Below, in pieces: positions 50,565-60,400 of a stretch of 64,000 bases of DNA. Source of the stretch: Synergistaceae bacterium (lineage in GTDB: Bacteria; Synergistota; Synergistia; Synergistales; Aminobacteriaceae); the NCBI GenBank assembly GCA_018436725.1, contig JAHDKT010000008.1, positions 1-64,000 on the forward strand. Reading direction: 5' to 3'. Below the pieces are notes generated by a model. That model saw nothing but the letters and a program-made list of their open reading frames with translations. It did no database searches and was not told the DNA's origin. A program made the translations under genes and the position numbers. Position 1 is the first letter of the stretch. Each line of letters opens with the position of its first letter.

Positions 50565-51401
50565 ATGTATAAAGAGTGTATCTTCTCCGATCCTCCACGG
50601 GATCACTGTTTCCCGCCGTCGTTCGGTGCGCTGTCGCTCCGCTCCGGCGGGTGCGAAATCTATGGGGTTATCTACACTGCTCAGGGAAAAGGGCCTCGTC
50701 CAACGATGCTCTTCTTGCACGGTTTCCCGGGGAACGAGAAGAATATCGATCTTGCCCAGACCTTCCGCCGCGCGGGCTTCAATACGATGCTCTTCTCGTA
50801 CCGCGGAGCGTGGGGGAGCGAGGGTAGCTTTTCATTCTCGAAGGTGCTGGAGGACAGTCTCGCCGCTGTGGAGTTTTTGCGGAGCGACGAGGCGCGGGAG
50901 CGCTTCGCGGTGGACGGCGGTCGCATCGTCCTCGTCGGGCACAGCATGGGCGGTTTCGCCGCGATCAAAACGGCGGCGGCCTGTCCGTTCATACGCGAGA
51001 CGATTTCCATCTCCGGCTGGAATATCGGACTCGACGGCAAACTTCTTCCGGAAGACGGAGCGGCGGAGGAAAGAGTGCGGGGGCTTGTCGACGGCGCCGC
51101 TTCGCGTCTTGCGGGCACAAGCCCCGACGCGTTGCTTCGCGAGATCGCCGAAAAAAAGAACGAGTTCGACCTTCGCGATTCCGTCAGCTCGTTCGGCGGG
51201 AGAAGCGTTCTCCTTGTCGGCGCTTCGCAAGACGCCGCCGTGCCCCCGGAGATGCATCACGATTTGTTGTTCGAGGCGTTCAGGAGGACCGACGGAGTTC
51301 ATGTCGAGGGCGCCATGCTGGACGACGACCATTCCTACTCGGGCTCGCGGGTAGCGCTGGCGAAGACTCTTTTGGAGTATCTGGAAGAAAGAGGGTACTG
51401 A
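50565..51401 (+). CDS. Alpha/beta hydrolase
   Basis: 278 residues from ATG 50565 (AAGGGAGG upstream). Hydrolase motifs: FLHGFPGNEKNID (oxyanion loop), LVGHSMGGFAAI (Ser nucleophile), LLVGASQDAAVPPE (acid) and DDDHSYSG (His). No signal peptide, so cytoplasmic. Resembles small acyl or dienelactone-type serine hydrolases; the substrate is unknown. It has a 143-base gap from the TOPRIM gene and looks like a separate housekeeping unit, so the defence cassette probably ends at 50421. Confidence 0.85.
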   Translation: MYKECIFSDPPRDHCFPPSFGALSLRSGGCEIYGVIYTAQGKGPRPTMLFLHGFPGNEKNIDLAQTFRRAGFNTMLFSYRGAWGSEGSFSFSKVLEDSLAAVEFLRSDEARERFAVDGGRIVLVGHSMGGFAAIKTAAACPFIRETISISGWNIGLDGKLLPEDGAAEERVRGLVDGAASRLAGTSPDALLREIAEKKNEFDLRDSVSSFGGRSVLLVGASQDAAVPPEMHHDLLFEAFRRTDGVHVEGAMLDDDHSYSGSRVALAKTLLEYLEERGY

Positions 51402-51424
51402 AAGCGGCTTCTCTCTCGTCGCGC

Positions 51425-51466
51425 CTTCCGGCCGTTTCCCTCTGCTCGGGAAGGAACGGCCGGAAG
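51425..51466. terminator. Long hairpin between convergent genes
   Basis: CTTCCGGCCGTT (51425-51436) pairs perfectly with AACGGCCGGAAG (51455-51466); an outer CTCTCT/AGAGAG pairing can extend it. There is no T tract, but its place between convergent genes suggests bidirectional termination. Confidence 0.5.
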
Positions 51467-51492
51467 ACCATGTTCGCAAGAGAGAGGGGCCG

Positions 51493-53082
51493 TCAGTCCC
51501 ACTTCGTGAGGAATCTGATTCTTCGGCAGTCGTTGCGTGCCGACTCTACGAGTCGCTTTCCCGAATCCGTCGCCGGCGTCGCTCCCTCCAGAAGTTCCGG
51601 AAGGTTCTTGCAGTGAATGTAGAGCAGTTCGCTCCCTTTCGGTGTTCCGGGGACGACGCCGCAGAAGACGTACCCCATTTTTTCCGCCTCTTCCGCTCCC
51701 GACGCCGTTGCGGCAAGCTCCATCGGCAGATGGAGCGTCAGGGAGGCGAGGTCCTTCCCGAGCAATCTGCTCGTCAGCCCGGAGAGCTGGAAGAGGAAGT
51801 CAAGTCCGTAATCGTGGACGAAAAGATCGCATCGCTGTTGTTGAAACTCCGCCGCTGCGGAGATGACGCTCCGCTTTCTGAAATCTTCTTGACTCCCTCC
51901 TTCGCCTGCGAGAAGCAGTCGGCTTTCCTGTTTGAGAAGCCGCCGGATCAGCGAGTGAAATTTTTCCGGCGCGTGCAGCGGGGAGTGCAGCGCTTCTTCG
52001 GCGTCGATTCGACGAAGCACGTCGCGGTACTCTGCCGCGGTACCGGCGTGCGATGGAAGCGTCTCCAGGGTGCTGGGACGGAAAGACGCCATACCCGCGA
52101 AATTCCCTTTCAGAAAGCTGTTCCCGGGAAGCGCGGGGAGTATGGCGCACTCGGCGAAGCCTTTGGAGGCGAACAGAGAAGCCGTTGCGGGCGACTTTCC
52201 CGGAACGATGCCCAGGAGCCCCTCTATCTCCCCCTCCAGTTCGACATGTTCGATGAGCGCGTTCAACAGCGTTGCCGCGCAGGTTTCTTTCTCGGCATGC
52301 CTGGAGAAGAGAGGGGGGAAAAGCACGCCGAGAGAGCGCCGTTGCGTATATGCTCCGAGCGCTTGCAGCGCGAGCAGCTCCCGGCGCTCTCCCCATGCGG
52401 CGAAGAGGGAGATGTCGGGATCCGCAAGAGCTTCGCGGAGCTGCGCCGAAGAGAGCGATTCCGCGCTTTCGCCTCCCGGAAGGGCAAAAGAAGAAGTGAT
52501 GGCGGACACGCGCGAGGGAGCGACTCGTTCGGAGGTAAACGGTTTTTCGCAAACCGCGGGTTTCTCCTTTTCCGGTAACGCTTCCGGCGAAGGTGTCGGG
52601 TGCGGTTCCTCCGCCGCTCTTCGCAGCATTTTGAAGAGGTGCAGCTCCTTGCCTCTGCCCTCTGCCTCGAAGTCGTAGAAGGCCGCCTGATCGACGAGGT
52701 TGCGCATGAGAAAGAGACCGAGACCGGAAAAGTTCCTTTCGTCAAACTCTTCCTCCGGCGAGTACGCGTCCAGGCTCTTTCTGTCGAGCGGGGCGTGGAA
52801 ATCGCCGAGGACCACCCGAATACCGAGGGGGACTCGGCGGAAACGGACCGACAGCGTGTTCGCGAGGGGAGCGACTGCTTCGCTCTTCTTTTCCGGCGCG
52901 TCTGTTTCACCGGAGATGATCGCGGTCAGGGCTTCCTCCATGGCGATTTCGAGCCGAAGCGAATCTTCACGGGAAAACCCGAAGAGACCGCTGGTTTCTC
53001 GGCAGCAGGAGAGGATGGTCGGCAAAAAATCCTGGAGGAGAGGGAAGCGCATCTCCATCGTGGTTCCCATTGGAATTTTCAT
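51493..53082 (-). CDS. HATPase (RsbW-like) protein with C-terminal acyltransferase-like region
   Basis: 529 residues. Residues 1-150 form a HATPase_c_2 domain of the anti-sigma-factor kinase type: SREDSLRLEIAMEEALTAII (N box) and NFSGLGLFLMRNLVDQAAFYD (G2 box). A Pro/Glu-rich linker at about 160-200 leads to a ~320-residue region with GNAT-like spacing (LLGIVPGKSPATASLFASKGFAECAILP, EEAEKMGYVFCGVVPGTPKGSELLYIH). Fusions of an RsbW-type kinase with acyltransferase-like repeats are known in a few phyla, but their role is not. It may tune a sigma factor or anti-anti-sigma factor, none of which is nearby. Confidence 0.7.
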   Translation of the reverse strand: MKIPMGTTMEMRFPLLQDFLPTILSCCRETSGLFGFSREDSLRLEIAMEEALTAIISGETDAPEKKSEAVAPLANTLSVRFRRVPLGIRVVLGDFHAPLDRKSLDAYSPEEEFDERNFSGLGLFLMRNLVDQAAFYDFEAEGRGKELHLFKMLRRAAEEPHPTPSPEALPEKEKPAVCEKPFTSERVAPSRVSAITSSFALPGGESAESLSSAQLREALADPDISLFAAWGERRELLALQALGAYTQRRSLGVLFPPLFSRHAEKETCAATLLNALIEHVELEGEIEGLLGIVPGKSPATASLFASKGFAECAILPALPGNSFLKGNFAGMASFRPSTLETLPSHAGTAAEYRDVLRRIDAEEALHSPLHAPEKFHSLIRRLLKQESRLLLAGEGGSQEDFRKRSVISAAAEFQQQRCDLFVHDYGLDFLFQLSGLTSRLLGKDLASLTLHLPMELAATASGAEEAEKMGYVFCGVVPGTPKGSELLYIHCKNLPELLEGATPATDSGKRLVESARNDCRRIRFLTKWD

Positions 53083-53311
53083 CGCGCAGCTCCTTTCAAA
53101 CGAGGCGGCGTCGGATGTCGGTCTGCGCCGCCCGCTTCAGAAGTTCAGTATGGCATATCGAAAAGTTTCTTTCAACACTTCGTTCAAAAAAGCGCGGCGC
53201 GGAAGCGGAGTCTGGACTCATGGCGAAAAAAGCGGTACTCTGGTGCAGCATGATTCCCATGATTCCTATGAAGAATGAGGGCCGTGCCGACTCTGGAGGG
53301 AGGTATTTTCG

Positions 53312-54682
53312 ATGAGAAATGGATACACATTCGTGCGACGCTGTAAAAAAAGGTATTTCGGAGGTATGGCGTGCGCTTTCGCAGCGCTGTTCTGCTTCCT
53401 CTTTTCGAATTCGACGGGCGCGTCCACCGCGTGGGCTCTGGCGGGGCTGGCCGTGCCGCAGTCTCCGATGTACCATGCGGCATCCTTCGCCGATGAACCG
53501 TTGATTTCGGCGGAACGTCATGAAGAGCTGTACCGCAAGCTGAAGGAGCGGTTCTACGCTCCGTGGAGGCAGACGGAGCCGCGCCAAGCCGCCGAAGTGC
53601 TGCAATGGGTGTTCGACCGCTACGGCGTCGACGTCTACGGCGAGAACCTCCTGCCTCGCTCCCCCTCATGGACCGAGGAGCAGCGCCTTCAAGCGAGGCT
53701 CGACGCCATAGGCGAGCTGAATCGCCACGCGGTGAGCGTCCGTCCGACATCGCTTCGCCTGATGCCGACAACGACCCCGGCCTTCCGCTCCCCCGAACTG
53801 GCGGGGGAGGGGTACCCGTTCGACTATCTGCAGAACAGCGGAGTGCACCCGGGCGAGCCGCTCTTCGTTTCGCACCTCTCGATGGACGGTCTGTGGGCGT
53901 GGTGCGATACGTCCTATGCGTCGGGGTGGGTGGAGGTCCGGGATCTCGCCTTCGTCGACGATGCCGCGAAAGCGAAGTGGACGACGCTGCCTCTTGCGGT
54001 GATCGTGCGCGAGAACGCGCTGCTCCGCGACGGTACGCAATCGCTCTTCCGGGCGAAGGTCGGCGCGATGCTGCCGCTGCTGCGGAGAGGCATCGCTGAG
54101 CATGTGCTCGTTGTTCCGGTGCGCGGGCAGGACGGCCGGTTGGTCGAGCGCTCGGTCCGTCTTTCCGCCGAGGAGGCGGTTCCCGCGCCCCTTGTCCCGA
54201 CGCCCTGGAAGCTGGCCGCAGTGGCGGAAGAGCTGCGCGGCGAACTCTACGGCTGGGGAGGTTTCCTCGGAAACCGCGACTGCAGCGCGTTGACGCGGGA
54301 CGCTCTGCTCCCCTTCGGTATCTGGCTGCCCCGCAATTCTCGCTTCCAGGCCGAGAGCGGGAAGTTCCTTCCGATCGATGGATTTTCGAACGAGGAGAAG
54401 AAGGAACTTCTGAAGCGGGAAGGAGTTCCGTTTCTTACGCTGGTCGGCCTCCCCGGGCATATCATGCTCTACGTCGGAACGCACAGGGGCGAGCCGCTCG
54501 TCTTCCATAACATGTGGGGGATACGGACGGAGCGAAAGGGAGTCGAGGGGCGGCACATCGTCGGACGGGCGGCGGTGACGACGCTCGATCTCGGAGAGGA
54601 TCTTCCCGAGCATGCGCCGGGCAAGCTCCTCGTCGACCGGATCAATCGGCTGAGTTTTCCAGCGGAGGACGGAGCGCAATAG
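53312..54682 (+). CDS. Secreted SH3-NlpC/P60 peptidoglycan hydrolase
   Basis: 456 residues from ATG 53312 (GGGAGGT upstream). A hydrophobic N-terminal segment (residues 18-45) is a signal peptide or anchor. Two SH3b-like domains follow (about 140-215 and 225-290; DGLWAWCDTSYASGWVEVRDL is typical). The NlpC/P60 domain has the catalytic Cys324 in NRDCSALTRD, His383 in GLPGHIMLYVG and FHNMWG nearby. It resembles NLPC_P60-stabilising-domain proteins that cleave peptide stems of peptidoglycan in the periplasm. It is followed by a terminator. Confidence 0.87.
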   Translation: MRNGYTFVRRCKKRYFGGMACAFAALFCFLFSNSTGASTAWALAGLAVPQSPMYHAASFADEPLISAERHEELYRKLKERFYAPWRQTEPRQAAEVLQWVFDRYGVDVYGENLLPRSPSWTEEQRLQARLDAIGELNRHAVSVRPTSLRLMPTTTPAFRSPELAGEGYPFDYLQNSGVHPGEPLFVSHLSMDGLWAWCDTSYASGWVEVRDLAFVDDAAKAKWTTLPLAVIVRENALLRDGTQSLFRAKVGAMLPLLRRGIAEHVLVVPVRGQDGRLVERSVRLSAEEAVPAPLVPTPWKLAAVAEELRGELYGWGGFLGNRDCSALTRDALLPFGIWLPRNSRFQAESGKFLPIDGFSNEEKKELLKREGVPFLTLVGLPGHIMLYVGTHRGEPLVFHNMWGIRTERKGVEGRHIVGRAAVTTLDLGEDLPEHAPGKLLVDRINRLSFPAEDGAQ

Positions 54683-54691
54683 AACATTCAC

Positions 54692-54727
54692 GGGAGCCTC
54701 TCCGGCCGTTCGCCGAGGGAGGCTCCC
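54692..54727. terminator. Bidirectional terminator hairpin
   Basis: GGGAGCCTC (54692-54700) pairs perfectly with GAGGCTCCC (54719-54727), between the convergent NlpC/P60 and zinc-ribbon genes. No long T tract on either side. Confidence 0.6.
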
Positions 54728-54755
54728 GCCGTATTCCGGAGTCGGGCGAAAAGAA

Positions 54756-55391
54756 TCAGTTCGTCCGTTCCGCCAGCCCCGCCTCGATCAGCAGGTTGAT
54801 ATGGTGCTGGATGTAGAGGAATTGGAAGAAGAAGGCGAAGACCTCGGAGCGGGCGACGATGTTCGCCGCGAGAGGGCTCTTGTCCATCCGGGACGCGTAC
54901 TCGCGGAGTATTCGTCGCAGAGTGAAGGTGACGACCGTCGAGAGAATGAAATACGCCAGGAAGATATAGGTGATGGCCGAGTCCAGGGCCTCCTGCGGAA
55001 CGGACGGTCCGATCAGCGATTCTCCGTTCAGAACGAGGGCCAGGGAGAGCGCGGCGCATGCGAAAAGGCCCGAGATGACAGGGCTGAGCCGCGTCTTCTC
55101 CGACATGGAGTTGAATGTTCCCTGCCGCAGGAAAAGCCAGACGACGGGGTAGATCAGGAAAGTCAGCAGCGAAAAGAAGATCATGATAAGCGGGCTGATC
55201 CTCTTGAGTTTCGCTTTCGGAATTCCGCCGCGCGTTTCTTCCGGGGCCGCGCTCCAAGTCCCCTCGACGGGCCATGCGGAAGTCGGAGCCGGGGCGCCGG
55301 CTTCGGGGCGTTTTTTCACGGCAACTCCGCAGTACTCGCAAAATGCCGCGTCCTCCTGAATTACAGCGCCGCATCCGGGGCAGTTCTTCAT
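54756..55391 (-). CDS. Zinc-ribbon DUF4234 membrane protein
   Basis: 211 residues from ATG 55391 (AAGGAG upstream); a longer frame has no SD. The N-terminal zinc ribbon is CPGCGAVIQEDAAFCEYCG (two CxxC pairs). After a Pro/Ala-rich linker come three or four membrane helices of the DUF4234 type, including YPVVWLFLRQGTFNSMSE. Function unknown. It faces away from the TetR gene at 55568, sharing the upstream region. Confidence 0.8.
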   Translation of the reverse strand: MKNCPGCGAVIQEDAAFCEYCGVAVKKRPEAGAPAPTSAWPVEGTWSAAPEETRGGIPKAKLKRISPLIMIFFSLLTFLIYPVVWLFLRQGTFNSMSEKTRLSPVISGLFACAALSLALVLNGESLIGPSVPQEALDSAITYIFLAYFILSTVVTFTLRRILREYASRMDKSPLAANIVARSEVFAFFFQFLYIQHHINLLIEAGLAERTN

Positions 55392-55498
55392 CGCGCATCG
55401 CTCCTTGAAAAAGAATAGATCGGCTTCAAGCCTTCGTATCATACCACAGCCTTCGGCGCCTAGGAGCTTCGCGAGTTCATAGTTGCTCGATTCCCCTA

Positions 55499-55527
55499 TT
55501 GACAAAGTAGACCGCATGGTCTAACCT
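55499..55527 (+). promoter_or_regulatory. Promoter with TetR-type operator of the RND efflux operon
   Basis: TTGACA (55499-55504), a 17-base spacer and TAACCT (55522-55527). The perfect palindrome TAGACC-GCAT-GGTCTA (55508-55523) fills the spacer and reaches the -10 box. This resembles operators of TetR-type efflux repressors; the adjacent TetR gene is the obvious ligand-responsive repressor. Confidence 0.75.
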
Positions 55528-55567
55528 GTCAGTCGCAATTGTGGCCGAAGCATCAAGGAGGTGCGAT

Positions 55568-56197
55568 GTGCGTTCCCGTTCCAGAAGATTGGATGAAGAG
55601 AAGCGAAAGAGCCTTATCGACGCCGCTATCGAGGAGATAGCCGCGAACGGCATCGAGGGAGCCTCGTACAATAGGATCATCGAACGCTCGGGGTTGAGCA
55701 AGGGTGTGGTGTATTATTATTTCGAGAACAAGGAGAGTCTGTATACGACGGTTCTCGAAGAGGTTGAAAGAGAGTTCCTTTCCGCGGTCGGTATGCTGAA
55801 AATCCCCGACGAAAAGGAAGCTTTCTGGGAGGTCTGCAACGATCACTATAAGAAAGCGCTGCAATTCGCAGTCACAAATTTAAAGATCGTCAACGTCGCC
55901 AGAAGTTTTCTTGATCCGTCGAACGGCCTCTTCTCATGTGAAAACCAAAAGGGTCCGGTTTTCGAGTCTTTCAGGAGAGCGGAGCGTTGGATGACTGTCG
56001 TGCTCCGAAAGGGGCAGGAACTCGGGGCGTTGCGGAGCGACGCTCCTCCCGAGCTTTTACGCAGCGTGGTGCAGGCGGTGGGGTACACAATGGACTCGTG
56101 GCTGTTCGACAGGTTGTTGGACGAGTCGGAGTCCGTAGATCTGGATGGTTTTGTGGCGTTCGCTCTGGATATGTTCAAGAGGGTGCTGTCGCCGTGA
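55568..56197 (+). CDS. TetR family regulator of the RND pump
   Basis: 209 residues from GTG 55568, six bases after AGGAGG; the ATG at 55566 is in another frame. The helix-turn-helix is AAIEEIAANGIEGASYNRIIERSGLSKGVVYYYFENKESL. The C-terminal ligand domain is helical. It sits directly upstream of the adaptor and pump genes in the same orientation, with a palindromic operator over its promoter, so it probably represses itself and the pump. A small perfect hairpin (GCAGAT-GATG-ATCTGC, 56198-56213) follows the stop. Confidence 0.87.
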   Translation: MRSRSRRLDEEKRKSLIDAAIEEIAANGIEGASYNRIIERSGLSKGVVYYYFENKESLYTTVLEEVEREFLSAVGMLKIPDEKEAFWEVCNDHYKKALQFAVTNLKIVNVARSFLDPSNGLFSCENQKGPVFESFRRAERWMTVVLRKGQELGALRSDAPPELLRSVVQAVGYTMDSWLFDRLLDESESVDLDGFVAFALDMFKRVLSP

Positions 56198-56385
56198 GCA
56201 GATGATGATCTGCGGATGCACTAGGCAGGCGACCGGCGGACCAAGGATGCCGTCCGATCCGCCGCCGCTCCGGGAGACTTCGCTCGGTTGCCCGCGCGTC
56301 CGCAGCACGGTGGCGAGTTTTGTGCGAATGTTCCCGTCGTTTCTTTCGAGCGGATGAATCTGGTACTGAAAGGGTTGGGAGAGTC

Positions 56386-57495
56386 ATGTTGAAAAAGTTT
56401 TTTTCGAGGTTGAGCGTTCTTTTCTGGATCGCGCTTCTCTGCGCCGGGGGCGTGCTGATGGTGCTCCGCGTTCAGGCGAGGCTCGAAGCCGCCGCTGCGA
56501 ACACCGCCGCTCTTGAACAGCAGGAGGAGACGGCTGTTCCGGTCGATGTGCGGAAGCTTGTCCGACGCGACTGGGAAGTCTGGCGCAGCTACTACGGTCA
56601 GGCGAAGGCCGGACGCAGCCAGACGGTCTCTTCCTATGTGAAGGAGATCGTTCGGGACGTCCATGTCCGCATCGGCGACAAGGTGAAGGCGGGGCAGGTG
56701 CTGCTCACCCTCTCCTCTCAGGACCAGCGAGCCAGCGAGGCCGCCCTCCGTTCCAGTTACGAGGATTCGGTGAGGGAGTACCAGCGTCTGTCCGAGCTTC
56801 AGAAGTCGGGGGGAGTCTCCAAGTCCCAGGTGGAGCAGGCGCTCTCCCGCATGAAGAGCGAGGAGGCGAAGTTGCAGGCGTCTCGCTCCTCCCTCTCGCG
56901 CACACAACTCAGGGCGAGCATCGACGGCATCGTCGCCTCGCGCATGATCGAACCGGGCGAGGTGGCGGGCGAGAACAAACCGCTGCTCACTGTCATCGAT
57001 CTGAAAGACCTGGAGGCGGAGATCATGGTCTCCAGAAGGGACATCATGAGTCTCAAGCCCGAGACGCCGGTGGAGGTCATTTCGGACGGCGCCCGCACCA
57101 TGGGCTCCATCCGCAGGATCAGCCCCGAGGCGGCGCAGGGGTCGGGCCTGTACGCGGTGGTCGTCGGTCTGAACGGGCTCGACATTCTTCCGGGGACGCA
57201 CCTCGAGGCCCGCTTCCTCGTCGAGAAGCAGGAGAACCTGCTCGTCATCCCCTCGGATATCGTGCAGCGGCGCGGTGAAAAGGCGTACGTCTACGTCGTC
57301 GAGAGAGGCAGATCCACGCTTCGGGAGATCGTACCCGGCGAGGGACAGAACGGATCGATCTCCGTGGCGGAGGGCCTCGCGGAGGGCGAGCTTGTAGTGA
57401 TCAGAGGATACAATCTGCTTTCCGAAGGCACGTTGGTGCAGGTGGCCGGAGGCGCGACGGCATCGGGCGCCGCGGAAACGACGGCTGAAAAGTAA
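56386..57495 (+). CDS. RND efflux periplasmic adaptor subunit
   Basis: 369 residues from ATG 56386 (GGGAGAG upstream). An N-terminal membrane anchor (residues 8-28) is followed by the lipoyl/barrel-sandwich half (VKEIVRDVHVRIGDKVKAGQVLLTL), a coiled-coil hairpin (about 105-165), the second lipoyl half (TQLRASIDGIVASRMIEPGEVAGENKPLLTV) and beta-barrel and membrane-proximal domains (VYVVERGRSTLREIVPGE). It links the inner-membrane pump to an outer-membrane channel. No TolC-like gene is present here. Confidence 0.9.
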   Translation: MLKKFFSRLSVLFWIALLCAGGVLMVLRVQARLEAAAANTAALEQQEETAVPVDVRKLVRRDWEVWRSYYGQAKAGRSQTVSSYVKEIVRDVHVRIGDKVKAGQVLLTLSSQDQRASEAALRSSYEDSVREYQRLSELQKSGGVSKSQVEQALSRMKSEEAKLQASRSSLSRTQLRASIDGIVASRMIEPGEVAGENKPLLTVIDLKDLEAEIMVSRRDIMSLKPETPVEVISDGARTMGSIRRISPEAAQGSGLYAVVVGLNGLDILPGTHLEARFLVEKQENLLVIPSDIVQRRGEKAYVYVVERGRSTLREIVPGEGQNGSISVAEGLAEGELVVIRGYNLLSEGTLVQVAGGATASGAAETTAEK

Positions 57496-57497
57496 TC

Positions 57498-60400
57498 ATG
57501 GGCGGTCTTGTACGTTTCTGCATAAAGCGCCCGGTGTTTACTTGGGCGATGGTGCTCGTCCTCATGTTGCTGGGGGTGAGCAGCTACAACAAGCTGGCCG
57601 TCGCGCTGCTGCCCAAGGTGGACATTCCCATCGTGGTGGTACGCACCGTGTACAGAGGAGCGAGCCCGAACGAAATAGAACAGCTCGTAACCAAGCCCAT
57701 CGAAGACGCGATCGCCGACCTTGAGGGGTTGGACAAGATCACGAGCTACTCCGCGGAGGGTATGTCCTTCGTCGTCCTCGAGATGGAAGTGCAGGTCGAC
57801 GTCGACCAGGCGCTCGTCGACATCTCCAACAAGGTGAAAGCCGCCCGGAACAAGCTGCCCGACGCGGTCGAGGAACCGATCTTCACCAAGGTGGACATCA
57901 ACGCCTCCCCCTTCATGATCGTCTCCTTTACGAGCGCGCTCCCCGAGAAAGAGGCGCGGAAGATCATCGAAGACACCGTCGTCCCCATCCTCTCCCGCGT
58001 GGACGGCGTCGGCCAGACCGACGTCACGGGAGGCAGGAACCGGCAGATACGAATTTTGCTCGACCCCGTTTCGCTGAGCGAGTACGGAGTGAGCATCCAG
58101 ACGCTTGCGGGCGTCGTCGCGGCGAACAACGTTACGAACCCGTCGGGCTACATCACGCAGACGAAGGACGAAACGTGGCTGCGTCTTGTCGGCGAGTTCA
58201 ACAAGGTGGACGAGCTGGAAAACATCATGATTCCCACTCCGTCGGGGAACCCCGTCCGGCTCCGCGATCTTGGGCGCGTCGAGGACAGCGAGGAGGACGT
58301 GCGCTCCATAGCAAGGGTGAACGGACGCTCCGTAGTGCAGCTCCGTATCAGTCCGCGCCCCAACTCCGACGTTGTGAGGGCCGGGCAGCTCCTGAGGGAG
58401 GAGCTGGAGAATCTGATGAAGACCATGCCCGACTTCACCGCCGAGATACCGTACGACGACTCCCTCTTCGTCGAGTCGTCCGTGAAGAACGTCCTTAGAG
58501 ACATGGGCTTCGGTATCCTGCTGACGTCGGTGGTGCTCTATCTCTTCCTGAAACGCTTCTCGGCGACCTTCATCGTCGCCATCGCGATGCCCGTCGCGCT
58601 CTTCGCGACCTTCACGCCGATGGTGATGCACGGGTACTCGATGAACATCATGAGTTCGCTGGGGCTCGCCATCTCCATGGGCGTCCTGGTGAACAACGCC
58701 ATTCTCATCATCGAGAACATCTTCCGCTACCGCGACATGGGGTACTCCCCCGAGGAAGCGGCGGAGAAGGGAACCGTCGAAATCTCGCTCTCCGTTCTCG
58801 CGGGAACGGCGACGAACCTCGGCGTTTTCCTCCCGGTCGCCATTATGACGGGCATCGCGGGGCAGTTCTTGGTGCAGTACGCGATGACGATCGTCTACGC
58901 GACGCTCTTCTCCCTGTGGGTCTCGCTGACGCTCACGCCATCCATGGCGGCGCGCTTCAAGGCCGACGCGGGGATTCCCAGGCTCGGACGTTTTCTCTGC
59001 GGGTGGTGGGACTGGATCTACTCCGGATTCGAGACGCTCTTCCTCTTCTTCCTGCGGAGGGCTATCCGGCACCCGTTATTGACGATCGCCGTATTCGCCG
59101 CGCTCACGTTCGGCGTTTTCAAGGCGGGAGGATTCATCGGCGCGGAGTTCATGCCCCGTACCGACGACGGTGTTATGACCATCGACATCACGCTGCCGAG
59201 CAACACTCCGGTCTGGGTGACGCAGGCGCGAGCCAAAGAGATAGAGGACCGCATCAAGGAGACGCTTCCCGCGCTGAGGTACGTAGTCTCTACCATCGGG
59301 GCGTCCGGCCGTAACCAGGGAACCCACAAGGCGACGATCGAGGCGTACTTCCGGAACGACGTCGAGCGCCCCTCCACGATCGACATGGCGGACCAGTTGC
59401 GCCCCTTCGTGAACGCGATGCCGGGCGTGGACGCGACGGTGAGCGGCTTCCGCAAAGGTATGGGCGGCGGCGGGAAACCGATTCAGATCATCATCAAAGG
59501 GGACGACCTTGAGACCCTCTACGGCCTGGCGGAGAAGATGCGCGACAAAATTGCCCGCGCTCCGGGCATCGTCGACGCGGGCATCGACGTGGAGATGGGG
59601 AAACCGGAGCTGCAGATTCTCCCCGTGCGCTGGCGTCTTTCGCAGTTCGGCATCAACATGACGACGCTGTCGCAGGTGGTCTACGGCTACCTCGTCGGTA
59701 TGGACGCGGGCAAGTTCCGACAAGACGGCTACGAGTACGACATCAAGGCGCGCATCAACCCCGAGCATACGAAGGATATCTTCAAGGTGCCTGAACTCCC
59801 CATCATGACCGAGTTCGGACTCGTCCCGCTGAAGGAGTTCGCCGAAGTGCAGTGGCGCGACGGTCCTACGGAGATCGTGCGCAAGGACCGGCGCAAGGCG
59901 GTCACGGTAGAGGCGGACTCCCGCTACATCACCGTGGGCGAAGCGACGGAGAACGCCCGCCGCGCCATCGCGGATGTAGAGCTACCCTCCGGCTACGAGA
60001 TTCAGTTCGGCGGCGACGCCGAAAACATGGCGGAGAACTTCGCCGAACTCGGGCAGGCCCTGTTGATCGCCATCGTGCTCACCTTCATCATCGTGGCGGC
60101 GATACTGGAGTCGTGGTTTTTCGCCTTCGTGATCACGCTCTCGGTTCCGTTGGCGGCGCTCGGCGTCATCCCGTCGATGCTCATGTCCGGCGTCTCCATA
60201 TCGCTCTTCGCGCTCATCGGACTGATCATGCTCGTCGGCCTGGTGGTGAACAACGCCATCGTCGTGATCGACTACGCCGAGGTGCGCCGCGTGGAAGAGG
60301 GCGAGCCGGGGGCGGTAGCCATCGAAAAGGCGTGCGCGATACGACTCAGGACGCTCTTCATGGCCATCTCGACGGCGGTGATCTCGATGGTGCCGCTCGC

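Noticed and set aside
50565..51401. Alpha/beta hydrolase as a fifth gene of the defence cassette
   Set aside because: A 143-base gap with its own SD and no shared motif; the hydrolase looks like an ordinary separate gene.
57291..59072. 593-codon minus-strand frame opposite the RND genes
   Set aside because: Very Arg/His/Asp-rich, no domain, fully covered by adaptor and permease genes.
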